64,000 bases of DNA from Crossaster papposus (taxonomy: Eukaryota > Echinodermata > Asteroidea > Velatida > Solasteridae), in NCBI GenBank assembly GCA_037893245.1, contig JBAIAA010000815.1, positions 1,198,501-1,262,500 on the forward strand, read 5' to 3'. Both the position numbers and the translations under genes were made by a program. Below the pieces are notes generated by a model that was not told where the DNA came from, did no database searches, and saw only the letters and a list, made by a program, of their open reading frames with translations. This document shows positions 53,661-64,000 of this stretch, one piece after another. Numbering within the stretch: the stretch's first letter is position 1; the number at the start of each line of letters is the position of its first letter.

Positions 53661-53890
53661 ATAGGTACTTTGTTTGCTGACGCTGTAGGAATTCGGAAAG
53701 CTTTTCGCATCTGCAAATCCGCAAGATGTCAGCATTACTCAGTTTTAGTTTGAACTCGTCATCTTTCCCGTTGTATCCTCCGCGAATCATTCTCCTTAGG
53801 AAGGAGACATACGTGGAATTGAGTCTGTCCCGTCGTCGTTGGTTTAGGTTCCATGTTTGGCAGGAATATGTTTAGACAGCTTCGTACCAT
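53661..53890 (-). pseudogene. non-LTR RT C-terminus, part 1 (beyond Gypsy B)
   Basis: Minus-strand frame SCQTWNLNQRRRDRLNSTYV, SFLRRMIRGGYNGKDDEFKL, SNADILRICRCEKLSEFLQR, QQTKYL, running to the Gypsy B edge; the protein continues at 45752. This matches the post-RT region of endonuclease-encoding non-LTR elements. Similarity fades above about 53890, where the ELYGTKL wording is in another frame. Confidence 0.75.
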
Positions 53891-55482
53891 AGAGTTCAGT
53901 AAAATGATTCTGGTATCCTGGTATCTCACATAATAACGACACTATTGAATTTCTGACCATGCAGCAGATATAAAACAAATTCCTCAACCAAATCCAGTAT
54001 ACATGTATTATGTCGTCTTCAAGGTGAAACTCAAACTTCAGGACGGCTTCTCTTCCTCGTGAGAAATCGAGTAATTTAGGTTTGTGTAACAAGATGCATG
54101 ATACCTGACTTCCAGTGACACCCAATCGTTATCCCGTATTTACATAAGGACATCTTCATTCTTCTTGGCCTCTGCAGCATTTCGAAGAATACCTCCAATA
54201 AGACACAAGAACAATGATTGAAGTATTTGATTGAATGTTTACAAGTGGTCGACACGAATGGTGTGTGTAATCCTGTACATGTATGATTCATTCTAAAAAA
54301 AAATACAGTAATAAATATCTGCGGCCCTTAGAATCGATAAGGCCAAAACAAGTTCAGCTTCCGACTACATTTGAAAATAGGTAGGGACGGGTACTCTTTT
54401 TTTTGGCATTTTGTTTGAGTTGGTGATGTGTCTGCAAGTATAGTTCAAAGTAAAAGGTAGTAATTTATATGTTTGTAGTGGTTTCTTTTTCACACCCCCC
54501 CCCCCCTGGTCTGGGCTGTCAAAATAGGGGTAGGTCGGGTCACCGAAAGCAGAATTTTAGGGGCCTAATTAAGAGAACTGAATGTTAATTTTATTTTGGA
54601 GGCAAATAGTACATGCTTTTACAATCACGTGGTGTGGAATTAAGTACATATGTATTTACAATCAAGCGGTGTGATATTTCTCAAAGCAAGGAACTATGCA
54701 CATAGGCTTTATACATTGCTTATATAATCACAGTTTGTTTTCGCCGGCCTAATTTGCAGTTACTACAAACAATGCAGTCACGTTTCTTTCCATTGCTGTT
54801 TTTGCCAGGAAAGTGCTGCTTTTTGCCAAATCAATAGGAATAGGCCTAAGGTATCTCAACCGACTTGTTGCCAACCCAATAACAAGCCTTGTACAATCCC
54901 TATACGAAAATCAAGGTTACTGACATTTTTGCTTCATAGGGCTTTATAGGTCAATCAGTGCAAAAATGGTGAAAATACATAAAATGTTAGGAAATATTCT
55001 CCATAGCAATGATAAGTGCTAAAAATGCCACCATTTCGGGAACGTTGGTTGGGTGCCAGGAGAACTGTTGTTCAGGTTTTCGCCGACTATGTTCTCGTCG
55101 TCGTACACAACCGCTGAAGTAGCGTCAGGATACTACGTTCTTTCAAAAATCTATTTAGACAATAAGGGGGGAGCAGATTACAAAATTCAATTCATTTGAT
55201 TATTATAGGCTAAGTGTACATAGGGCCTACCTGCATTTTTACTGTTTCTGCCCGTTGAGTTAATTGAGTAAATCAACCTCCTGGGAGTTCTGATTCCTTG
55301 CAAATAATACACCCAACCGGCAATATACGGGACCCGATGATGACAGCGAACCCGACGAGGATATATATGACTTCGATCTAAGAGTTTTGGAAGGCGAATG
55401 TGCTTCCGACAGTGTCTCTGCAGGTTTACGTTTCTCCGCTTCCAGGCATTTGCAGAGTGTCAGACGTTTGGGATCAATATCC
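53891..55482. other. unassigned interval
   Basis: Possibly more of the damaged non-LTR element up to about 54130; nothing certain. Poly-C run of 14 at about 54487-54500. A minus-strand frame 55493-55260 with LPLDIDPKRLTLCKCLEAEK looks coding-like and overlaps the start of the dispersed repeat, but no family was recognised. Confidence 0.35.
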
Positions 55483-55790
55483 AGCGGTAACACGCAACGT
55501 CTAGCGTGAAACCCGATGTACTGTCATGACTGTTTGGCCTTCCACGAACCATCCCATACAACAGTTCTAGCACAGTAGCAGGTCTAGGCTCACCAAACTC
55601 TCTGCCGATTCTTTGTCATTCTTTGTCATTTGTCAACGTTTTTCTCGGCCGTAACATATTTTACCGAGATTTATGATCTTCATCGTCATGCAACGACCGT
55701 GATATGGGCGACGCCATAATTGTTTTGATTCACAATGACACACACAATCTATGACCTAGGTTGTGATTTGAGAATTCGGACCACTGCTGC
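55483..55790. repeat. dispersed repeat, copy 2
   Basis: Diverged direct copy of 39890-40225 (shared blocks given there). Unknown family. Confidence 0.75.
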
Positions 55791-57457
55791 ACGCGCAGTG
55801 GTTACAAAATGTGCCGTGTACTCTGCCTATAATTATGCCTAAATATGGTAAATTTAACGCCGAACGGGCCTTTCAAAGATATCTCTATAATTAACAGTTT
55901 TGTTAAACGGTCTGTCGTATGTCGTCTTCGAGCGTGATGAATGAAATAAAATGATGATTTAGGCAAATGATGAACAATAATGTTCGTTTGGCGTTTAATG
56001 AATTACTCAGTGTCTGGTTAGCCAGGATTTTAAATACCCGCCCTCCCACTTTACGGCGGGTTTGTACCGACAAGTGAGGTCTCTATAGCAACAATGATCA
56101 AATCCAGTACTTGCAATATTGGCGCCGCGCGTTTTCCAGGAAAACTCCGAGTATTATAGACTATTGGATAATCGAAAAAAACTGTTCCTATTTCCTGAAT
56201 CCCATTATCCCCACTACTGCACCACAGATTTTTTGTGTGCATTTCTCCACAGGGATATATACAATTTTAAACAGCTTTTTTCGGTTGTGTGAAAAGTATA
56301 GTTTTTATTGTCAGATTCATTTTGTTGACTCGCCCACAAGTTCAAGATTAATGTGGGAACCTGCTCCGCCTACAAAGTACAATATAAATGGTGGGGTCTT
56401 CGATTAATTTCTTTCTAAGTTTAATGGACAAACTCAATGAACTTTGATATTTGTGGAGATATGTTTGCTGGGGTATTTTTATGAAAAAACAAAACCCGCA
56501 TATACGGTAATAGGCCTATCAGTAATTTGTCCGTCTTCGAACGATATACAATAAGCAAAGAATGAAACCTCATCCTAATAGACCTGTGATATTTTATGAA
56601 ATGTTGCTGCATTAAACCAGTCAGATTATAGCAATAACATGCAGAACGTTGTGGATTTTTCTTGTACGGTTGAAGAAGACCTTCGTTGTGTATTGGCGGC
56701 CAGTTACTGCCACGCCGACACCAAAGCACATTAAATGTCCTGCCGTATCTATATATTTTATTTGATTGAGATATAATCCCTGGGGATTCTCTGTCCAAAA
56801 CGTTCTCTTCGTCTCTGCTCACTTTTATCAACCTCAAGCATGATTTCACCTGTTTGTAGATCTTTCTGTAGTGCGATGATACAAATTACATATCATTCTA
56901 GATTATAATTATAAAACATTGTAGGGTTACGTGATTGACAATTTTATACCATCAATGAGCAAGAAATGGGGTGCAATATGCAAAGAGTGGGGATGGGTGG
57001 GGGGAGGGGGGGGGGGGGGGGGGGGGGTGAATGGTTTATTTTCTTAAAGGCTGCTGTGCTTTAACCATTTTTAATGTATAAGGTTTGGGGTTTATTTAGT
57101 ATTTTCTTTTAGGGGGTGGGTGCCGAGGGTGGGGTGGGTTTCGTGTATGGAGATTAGAGGGGGTGGGGGTACCCCCTGGTTACATCTCTTAGTATGGAAG
57201 TAGTCGAACACAAAGCTTGTTAATCCAACCGCTTCAGTTATTTCAAATTAGGAACATTTCTTACTCTTGCAAAATCCAACACCATAGGTCGTCAGAAGCC
57301 ATTTTAATGTACCACTGGAGCTACGTAACTAGTTGACTGAGCAACAACAATAATATTCTTGCGTTATTGTTAAAATTACTTAATAATCATAACTCAATAA
57401 AAGGTGTAGAAACGCCCATTTACCTTTACCCTGCTGGGGAAGAGAAAAAAACTACGC
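55791..57457. other. unassigned interval with poly-G tract
   Basis: No supported gene. G-rich tract 57000-57028 (GGGGAGG then a long G run), with further GGGTGGGG-type sequence at 57112-57172. Confidence 0.4.
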
Positions 57458-57535
57458 GGTCAAGGGCAGAATTCGAATTCATGAACCATCTTATTATGAG
57501 TCGAGTATGCGCTTTATTCCTTAACCACGGGTCAC
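57458..57535 (-). pseudogene. tRNA-like remnant (possible SINE head)
   Basis: Minus-strand sequence has the layout of a tRNA: GTGGTTAAGG as D-arm/A-box region, ACTCATAATAAGATGG as anticodon arm with CAT, and GAATTCGAATTC as T-arm/B-box. Stems do not pair well and the acceptor stem is unclear, so it is not a working tRNA. A SINE derived from a Met-type tRNA is possible; no second copy was found. Confidence 0.35.
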
Positions 57536-58309
57536 AGATTAAAACACATAGCTAGCGTTATTCGAATGAGTAGGCAACGATTCAAATAAAATGAAGACTT
57601 AAAAGTTAGAGATAATCGCACACAATTCACCCTTACTTTATTTCCCACATAACAAGCAGCAAACCATACAAAAGCATAACCAGATTGCAATACTGGCACT
57701 TGAGTTTTACTTGTTAGATGCGTTTTCGTGTTGTTTGCAATTTATTTACGTTATGTGTTTTGTTTTAATTGCAACAATTGTTCCGTATTCTAGAAGAATG
57801 TTAAGTAAAGTTGGACAAGTTATGGTGAAAAGTGTAAAATGAAAAAAAAATCTTTCGCTACAGCCCTGTGATCGTTTGCACTGGTCTTTATGCTTTCTTC
57901 TTCATTTCTGCTAATGTTCGGACCATGTCAAATAAAAAACTAAACAATGTTTTTAAGAAACAAAAGCTTACAATTATCAGGGGGTCGTTATACAAATTTA
58001 CCAAAACAAAATTTTGTTCTTTTCATTTTTTTCAGAGGTCCTTTTCTTTTTCTGTTTTATATGTATTTCTTCTATAATCGTTTTCTTATATCTAACGTTT
58101 ATTTAATCTTCGATGATTACTGACGGTACAGCTAGGTATCTCGCCATGCACATTTGGCTGTGGTTGTACCATTTCACACTTTTCAATATTTATTTGGCAG
58201 ACATTCAGTTATACTGACTATACGGGCAGCCATCTTTTCGTTCAAATTCGCTCTACTTAATGGTATATAACGCAGAATTAGTGTACAAATTAATAAAAAA
58301 TTTAAGAAA
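57536..58309. other. unassigned AT-rich interval
   Basis: Nothing supported; AT-rich sequence with domain-free frames. Confidence 0.3.
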
Positions 58310-58953
58310 CTAAGCCAGAAGAATGTTCAAGATCATTTATATATACGCTAAATAGTAAAGGGTCTACAATGGATCCTTGTGTCACTCTATGGAAAATGTT
58401 ACAAGAGGAAGAAAAATGAACCATTAATCTTGACAAATTGTTTACGATTAGATAAGTAGCTTCTAAACCACTCCAAGGCAATTCCTCTGATACCATAATA
58501 ATTCAGCTTGCAAAAGAGTATGTCATGATTAACAGCGTCAAATGCCTTGGGGAAGTCTAATAATACACCAATGGTAGTAGCTGATGAATATAGATTATAG
58601 TTATTTTGTCAAGTAATTTGATTATAGCATGCAATGTTGAGTGCTTTTCTCGAAACCCATATTGATTATCTGAGATTATATTATTATTTTCAAGAAAATA
58701 CACTTTTACGTTTATATATCACACGTTCTAAAATTGTTGAGAAATAAGTAAGAATAGAAATTGGTCTATAGTTACTGATTAGGGAAGGATTACCACTTTT
58801 AAAAACAGGAGTGACCCTTGCTATCTTCATATCCTCTGGCACTACTCCCATGGAAATTGATAAATTTATAATAACCATTAGAGGCTTGGCGATTGCATGG
58901 ATCACAGCCTTTATCAATGAACAGTTAATTTGATCGATCCCTGCACATTTAAC
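58310..58953 (-). pseudogene. non-LTR element C, RT domain
   Basis: Contains IKAVIHAIAKPLMVIINLSI, GVVPEDMKIARVTPVFKSGN and NYRPISILTYFSTILERVIY (58917-58710). In shifted frames come YGFREKHSTLHAIIKLL, a remnant of the KAFDxVNHDILL motif, and finally HRVTQGSIVDPLLFSVYIND near 58370-58310. The YxDD motif and everything after are missing, so the 3' end was lost. Several frame changes. It continues at 59315 beyond a MITE. Confidence 0.85.
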
Positions 58954-58957
58954 TTAA

Positions 58958-59310
58958 AGGTAGGATACACCATTGGTAATTGCTTGAATTATCATGAATG
59001 GGTAGATTTAGGGGATTGTATTTTGTAGTAAATACCGTTTTACTGAGCTGTCCGAAGTTTTACAGTCATTGATGCTGAGAAAAGCACGAAAACAGTGTTT
59101 GTATTTAACCAGCGTCGAGAGGTTATTCTTATGTTATTTTTGTTTTTTCGCAATCGCCGTCCGGCGATATTTTTCAGAATAATTACAGGATATTTAGCGC
59201 AATCATTTTGCTGGATGCCTAGAATCATTATTTATTTTCAAATGAGTAAGATATTTCTTAATAATTCGGTAGTAAATATTTTCGATATCTGCAAATGGTG
59301 TATCCTACCT
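58958..59310. mobile_element. TTAA MITE, copy 1
   Basis: 353 bp, ends AGGTAGGATACACCATT / AATGGTGTATCCTACCT, flanked by TTAA (58954-58957, 59311-59314). TTAA duplication suggests piggyBac or Kolobok-type transposition. Inserted in non-LTR element C. No ORF of note. Confidence 0.9.
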
Positions 59311-59314
59311 TTAA

Positions 59315-59886
59315 ACACTATATTAATGATTCCTCCTTCTATAACAGGGAAAAGAAAATACACAATTTGGGTTGGGATTAAGTAGGTAGTTAAAAAATTA
59401 TAATTGTTGGATGGAATCTGGTCACTGAGGTTCTAAAGTGGCTAGCTATAAGTTGTGGATTATTATTTGATATATCTTCAGTTTCAATCAACGTGATTGT
59501 AGGGCGCTGACTCTTTTACAGTACACTATTAATAATTGTCCATGTATTTTTTTAATATTTCCCTTTTGTTTATTAATTGTTTTTGCATAATAGTTACGCT
59601 TTTTATTATACGAAGAACGTTGGTCAGTATGTTTTTATTGCGTACATAATTAGAACGGTTTATGTCAGTGGGATTAGCAATATATCTATGGTAAAGTTTG
59701 TTTTTATGACAAATAGATTTACCCAGGGCAATTTTTGAGTTAATTTACGTGAATTTACCTTGCTACGTTTCAAAGGGATATGCTTATCAAAATTTGTATT
59801 AAAAATGTTCATGAAATTAACAAAAACAGAATTGGCATCCTGTGCATTAAAAACTGAACTCCAATCACTGGAATTCAGTTGTTGAT
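59315..59886 (-). pseudogene. non-LTR element C, endonuclease-RT linker
   Basis: Minus-strand wording between endonuclease and RT: LNSSDWSSVFNAQDANSVFV, FMNIFNTNFDKHIPLKRSK and LPWVNLFVIKTNF, where the usual PW(I/M)T is altered. Then stop-rich remnants to 59315. Links the pieces at 58310-58953 and 60251-61110. Confidence 0.7.
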
Positions 59887-59890
59887 TTAG

Positions 59891-60246
59891 AGGTATGATA
59901 CACCATTTGCAGATACCGAAAATATTGACAACCGAATTATTAAGAAATATCTTACTCATTTGAAAGTAAATAATGATTCTAGGCATCCAGCAAAATGATT
60001 GCGCTAAATATCCTGTAATTATTCCGAAAAATATAATTTTATAAAGAAAAATTCGCATTTAAAAATAACATAAGAATAACTGCTCGACGCCGGTTGAAAT
60101 CAAACGCCGTTTTTCGTGCTTTACTCGGCATCAATGACTGTACAACTTCGGACAGGTCAGTTAAACGATATTTACTATAAAATACAACCCCCACACATCC
60201 ACCCATTCATGATAATTAAAGCAATTACCAATGGTGTATCCTACCT
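59891..60246. mobile_element. TTAA MITE, copy 2 (inverted)
   Basis: 356 bp in reverse orientation to copy 1, ends AGGTATGATACACCATT / AATGGTGTATCCTACCT, flanked by TTAG (59887-59890, one mismatch to TTAA) and TTAA (60247-60250). Inserted in non-LTR element C. Confidence 0.88.
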
Positions 60247-60250
60247 TTAA

Positions 60251-61110
60251 GTTTAATAGATTTTCATGTGAATAATCTCTTACACAAATATTTTCAAGAT
60301 TAGACTGGTTTTGAGCAAATGGAAAAGTAGTAAATTTAGGAAAATGATCAGATATGTCTGCTAGTACGATTGCAAATATATGGAATAGGTAAGATATTAA
60401 TACAAAAATATTATCTATAAGACTAAGAGTTGCTGATGCATTTGTAACTCTAGGGGGTTTATTAATTGATATTAACTAATGATATTCAGGCGGAAGAAAA
60501 TATTTCATCAAGGATCTGCTGTGGTTGGCTACTGTGATCAAAACTGAGTAAATTTAAAATCACCAGTGATTAAGATATACTTGTTTTCTTTCGACACTTG
60601 GTCAAGCAAACTTTGGAAGCGAGTAAGACAATTGTTAAAATTAATTCTGGTGCTCTATATATAGCCCCAAAAATATTGTTTTTTGTGGTTACTAGAAGTA
60701 CCAATCTCAGCAAAGACACATTCTAATGAATCTTCACCCATAGCATTTAGATCAGGCCGTGGAACATAAGACACATTTGTGGATATATATAAGGCCACAC
60801 CACCTGCAATTCTGCCATTTCTGTTTTTAGTTAGCAGTGTGTACACGGGCATATTTAGAATACTCATGCTTGAACTATCATTTAACCAAGTCTCACTCAA
60901 AGCGATTACAGAAATATTTTGATTAAAAGACTGGAGGATATTTTTGAGATTGTCAATATATTTGAATAAGCTTCTGATATTTAAATGCAAAAGTGAAAAA
61001 ATATCAAGAGGGTCACAATAGACCAATCTGAATTTGACCATAAGCTCCGCCCACCTTAGCAACGGAATGGCGACGCCATTACCTCGGTCAAGTTGCGTTT
61101 GTTTATGGTG
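60251..61110 (-). pseudogene. non-LTR element C, APE-type endonuclease
   Basis: An AP-endonuclease-like domain: SLLHLNIRSLFKYIDNLKNI, VIALSETWLNDSS (metal-binding Glu region), GGVALYISTNVSYVPR, FAEIGTSSNHKK, then in other frames NIFGAIYRAPE, ILITGDFKFTQF (the catalytic GDFN Asn is Lys here) and ADISDHFPKF (the SDH motif kept). Frame changes occur near 60655 and later. It belongs with 59315-59886 and 58310-58953 as one minus-strand element. The N-terminal extension of the longest frame up to 61221 is not similar to anything. Confidence 0.85.
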
Positions 61111-62095
61111 TAAATGGATGACACATGCCTGGCGACAAGAAGGTGAATTTGGGTTAGTGTTAGATCTCGATGGAGATTCGTGTACAAAACCAATGAGAGC
61201 CGTCGGAAAAAGTACAAACAAATGAAATTATTGAGAGGAACAAAAGAAACTCCTCGATTTACACCATAAACAAACGTATATGCACACGTGAACGTACATA
61301 CATACATACATGTACTTACGTGTATGTGGGTACGTGTAGGCCGATGACGGTAGAACACGTACAACACAAATATTGATATAAACTTGTTTAGACTTTAGGC
61401 TATACTTATAATACTAGTCGGGACAACATTACTACATGTATTAGCAAGCGGGCGGGCGAGCTAAAGGGATGACCTTTATTTTAAGGAGGGGTACGGATGG
61501 TTAAGTTGCAGTTGGGGAAATAAGGCATGAGAGAAGAAAGACCATAATGTCAATTTTATGGACAGTGTATCTGTACGTGTTGCTGTAAGTACCGCTACTG
61601 GAATAAATCGCGTAATTTGTCACAACAGGATCAAACCATAGCCTAATTAATAGACTGCACTGTCCTTGTTTATCGTCTTGACATTCCCGCGATCTGAATG
61701 GGGCCGCCGTTCACGTCACACGAGTTCAACGGTCATTCTCAGTTTCGAGACTTGGAAAAATGATATCGTGATCCGAGTACCGGGTGTGTGATTCACATAT
61801 TTCATGACTGCATATTTTTGACCAAATCTTAAACTCCCCACAGCCGAACTTTGATTGTACACTTTTTAAGCGCGTGTGATCGAGTTTGACCGAGATAATG
61901 GCGGACCACGCCTGTAGCAATCGTTGCTAAGTTACCTGATCAAAACTCGTAATCTTATTGGTCAATGCGCGCCGTTTGATTGACAGGCCGGATCGGTCTA
62001 TTCACGAGATCTTTATTAATAATAACAAGAATCAATAGTGGAGGGTTGTGGGTTTTCAGGATCTTCAATAAAGGACAGTTCAGGAGCAGTACAAC
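61111..62095. other. unassigned interval
   Basis: No supported gene. A short inverted repeat of GTTTGTTTATGGTGTAAAT occurs at about 61096-61114 and 61257-61275. Dinucleotide- and tetranucleotide-rich CATACATACATAC at about 61296-61315. Confidence 0.3.
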
Positions 62096-62099
62096 TTAA

Positions 62100-62469
62100 A
62101 GGTAGGATACACCATTGGTAATTGCTTGAATTATCATGAATGGGTAGATTTAGGGGGTTGTATTTTGCAGTAAATACCGTTTAACTGAGCTGTCCAAAGT
62201 TTTACAGTCATTGATGCCGAGAAAAGCACGAACAACAGCGTTTATTTTTAACCGGCGTCGAGCAGTTATTCTTATGTTATCTTTGTTTTTTCGCGATCGC
62301 CGTCCGAATTTTTCTTTACAAAATTCAGTTTTTCAGAATAATTACAGGATATTTAGCGCAATCATTTTGCTGGATGCCTAGAATCGTTATTTACTTTCAA
62401 ATGAGTAAGATATCTCTTAATAATTCGGTAGTAAATATTTTCGATATCTGCAAATGGTGTATCATACCT
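62100..62469. mobile_element. TTAA MITE, copy 3
   Basis: 370 bp, same orientation as copy 1, ends AGGTAGGATACACCATT / AAATGGTGTATCATACCT, flanked by TTAA (62096-62099, 62470-62473). Confidence 0.9.
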
Positions 62470-62623
62470 TTAAGCCAGTCAGGGTCTCAAAATAAATAGC
62501 CTTACTGTCCCGTGAATCCAATTCAGAAATTACAATATCAAATTCATTAGGATCCAAACCGTTCAATGGGAAGATAGTAACAAGACAAAACCAAGCTTCA
62601 ATATTATGAGATAAGGTAGAGTA

Positions 62624-62897
62624 GTCAAGTAATAATAATAATAATAATACAAGCATTTGTAAAGCGCCATCTATCTATGTAGACATATTCCGAGGCGCTT
62701 TAAGAAAAGTTACTGTACAATAATAATTAATTTCCAAGTCACTTGAAACAAAACAAGCATTCTAATTATAAGTTGAGTTAAACATGAATGTTTTAAGAAG
62801 GCATTTGAAGGTTTGTAAAGATTGACAGCTACGAATTTCCTGAGGCAAAGAGTTCCATAGAGTGGGGGCCGAGACTGAGAAGGCTTGGTCACCATAC
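62624..62897 (-). pseudogene. CR1/L2-type non-LTR element, 3' end
   Basis: Minus-strand frame YGDQAFSVSAPTLWNSLPQE, then IRSCQSLQTFKCLLKTFMFN, ending in a TAG near 62768: the C-terminus of a CR1/L2-like RT. The 3' UTR has AAAGCGCCTCGG and GGCGCTTTAC as a hairpin and ends in an (ATT)n tail at about 62631-62648. Same type as 24484-25094 but a different family member. 5'-truncated at about 62897. Confidence 0.82.
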
Positions 62898-62906
62898 AAT
62901 GTAGAA

Positions 62907-63400
62907 ATGTAGAAATGTGGTTTTTATTAGTTTAAATGAAAGATTATAACTAATTGAGTGATTTTCAGTTTATACAAGTTTTATTTTTGGGTAATTAATA
63001 TAAGACAAAATAATAATAAAGTGCTTTGGGGGACCGGCCCCGCCCCTAAAATGGTTGCTTATTAACATGTATAATTTGCATAATTGTGACGTATGTTCGG
63101 GTAGACTTCGACGTCGCGACCAGCGTGCCCGTGCATGCATGCATCATGTGCCACGCGTATCGATGCAAAATCATTAAGTTGATGGTCGACTCAAGTTATT
63201 GTCAAAGGAATTGTCAAGTGGAATATCTTCTTCAGATGTAGGACCTGATGATACTGCGGATATTTCGTCCGATTCTGTGGAATATGCGATCCCCGGCCCC
63301 GAACTGTCGTCTGCACTCGCCATGTCTGAACAAAATCTGCTGCGTGCATACCCGCGTGCATGGCATCTCGCATGTGTATACATGTACATTATACACGCAC
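62907..63400 (+). mobile_element. THAP-type repeat, copy 2 (no THAP block)
   Basis: Matches 22207-22509 and 22815-22940 of the insertion in BEL gag, starting AGAAATGTGGTTTTTATT. In place of the 305-bp THAP block it has 41 bp (63215-63255). The frame on the plus strand reads SSDVGPDDTADISSDSVEYA then IPGPELSSALAMSEQNLL, matching the post-THAP part of copy 1. Ends about 63390-63405 with TGTACATTATACACG. Confidence 0.7.
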
Positions 63401-63405
63401 ATTGT

Positions 63406-64000
63406 TAGGGTTAGGATGGTCGGGATGGGTAGGGGGAGCTGAGCAACTCCCTACTTCATAAAGTATCCCATATGACCTGCGTCACAAAGAGCCTCTCTAT
63501 CTGCTTGGCTTCATGTGCCGATCCCTGTTGCGAACAGAAAGCAGAGGTGTGAAGGCGGGTTTCTGGCGCCTTAAAACCAGATTGCTCTGGGCGGGAGGGG
63601 CTCATCAACCTTGGATGGTAGCTCTCCTAGGAGAAGGAAAACTCTGATTTAAAACCCGGGGAGAGGGGGCCCGTTATCCCTGCTAGGAAACCCTTCTAGG
63701 AGACGGTGTACTCTGACCACAAATCCCCAAACCAGGCAGCAGTGGTTTGGTACCCCTTCATGGCAGATGAACTACTGGTTGGTCAATGGCATGGTTGGAA
63801 CTACCTCAGTGGAAGGGGTTCTCTTTCTTCTGAGCACTGCGGGGCAGTTCTTGTGTTCTCCAGCTGTCGAGCCCAGGCTCTCCGCTGGATACAGACCACT
63901 GGAACCCAGAGAGTGTCGCTACTTCTGCGCAACGTATGCTGCACTAAAAACACATGGCGCAGGCCTTCGGGATCAGGCTGAGGTGCTTCGAAACTCAACC
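63406..64000 (+). other. unassigned, possible retroelement 5' region
   Basis: GC-richer sequence with GGAGACGGTGTACTCTGACC, AAATCCCCAAACCAGG and ACTCTGATTTAAAACCC, wording reminiscent of 5' regions of invertebrate non-LTR elements. Frames reach the window edge without a domain. Possibly the start of an element continuing past 64000. Confidence 0.3.

Noticed and set aside
57458-57535. Functional tRNA-Met
   Set aside because: Arms do not pair properly and the acceptor stem is not defined; kept only as a tRNA-like remnant.
59095-60058. Similar 96- and 132-residue frames on opposite strands
   Set aside because: They arise from inverted copies of the TTAA MITE, not from a protein family.
61056-61367. 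103-residue minus-strand frame
   Set aside because: Runs through CATA microsatellite and lacks any motif; overlaps the non-LTR element's upstream region.
63404-63416. Telomere-like TTAGGG pair
   Set aside because: Only two imperfect units; no array.

Overview
This window is intron- and repeat-rich, mostly AT-rich eukaryotic DNA. It carries at least two Ty3/Gypsy elements, a BEL/Pao element, a Penelope-like element, several APE-type non-LTR fragments, and many terminal-inverted-repeat and foldback DNA elements. That mix, spliced-gene signals (TATA box, GTAAG donors, CAG acceptors), a THAP-domain cassette and a two-C2H2 zinc-finger ORF point to a marine invertebrate animal, perhaps a deuterostome. 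The species cannot be named from sequence alone. No bacterial gene, operon, CRISPR array, rRNA or intact tRNA was seen. Host genes are almost absent; the best candidate is one signal-peptide first exon at about 7.2-7.3 kb.

Layout. 1-1018: two satellite arrays built on the palindrome TCGTACGTACGA. 1052-2470: decayed Penelope-like reverse transcriptase, cut by a CACT-ended element (2471-3546). 4257-7161: 5' half of a Gypsy element on the minus strand (LTR, primer site, gag, protease, part of RT), next to a host-like first exon with TATA box (7219-7407). 8.69-10.94 kb: large foldback made of GGCGGCCAT-type motifs, holding a second CACT-element copy. 11.06-12.15 kb: GC-rich island with a zinc-knuckle gag fragment. 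14.28-14.63 kb: small foldback. 15379-17434: CACTG-ended element. 17822-24483: decayed BEL/Pao element on the minus strand, with a THAP-bearing insertion in gag. 24484-25094: non-LTR 3' end. 27.6-28.7 kb: SGNH-hydrolase-like fragment and two possible exons. 29553-31121: three nested inverted-repeat elements. 32.25-32.86 and 36.37-38.84 kb: further foldbacks. 40.7-41.33 kb: non-LTR fragment.

45753-53660 is the centrepiece: a complete LTR retrotransposon with two same-length, apparently identical 1540-bp LTRs and an ATAG target duplication. It has intact gag and a single long pol ORF from which the RT/RNase H core and the integrase catalytic core were removed in frame. A third ORF in the env position encodes two C2H2 zinc fingers and is preceded by a splice-acceptor-like sequence. 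It looks like a young, non-autonomous element that must have been mobilised in trans. It split an older non-LTR element (45584-45752 / 53661-53890).

58.3-61.2 kb: an APE endonuclease/RT non-LTR element broken by two copies of a TTAA-flanked MITE; a third copy lies at 62.1 kb. 62.6-62.9 kb: another non-LTR 3' end. 62.9-63.4 kb: second copy of the THAP-type repeat, without the THAP block. The remaining stretches are mostly unassigned, AT-rich, and show no convincing gene.
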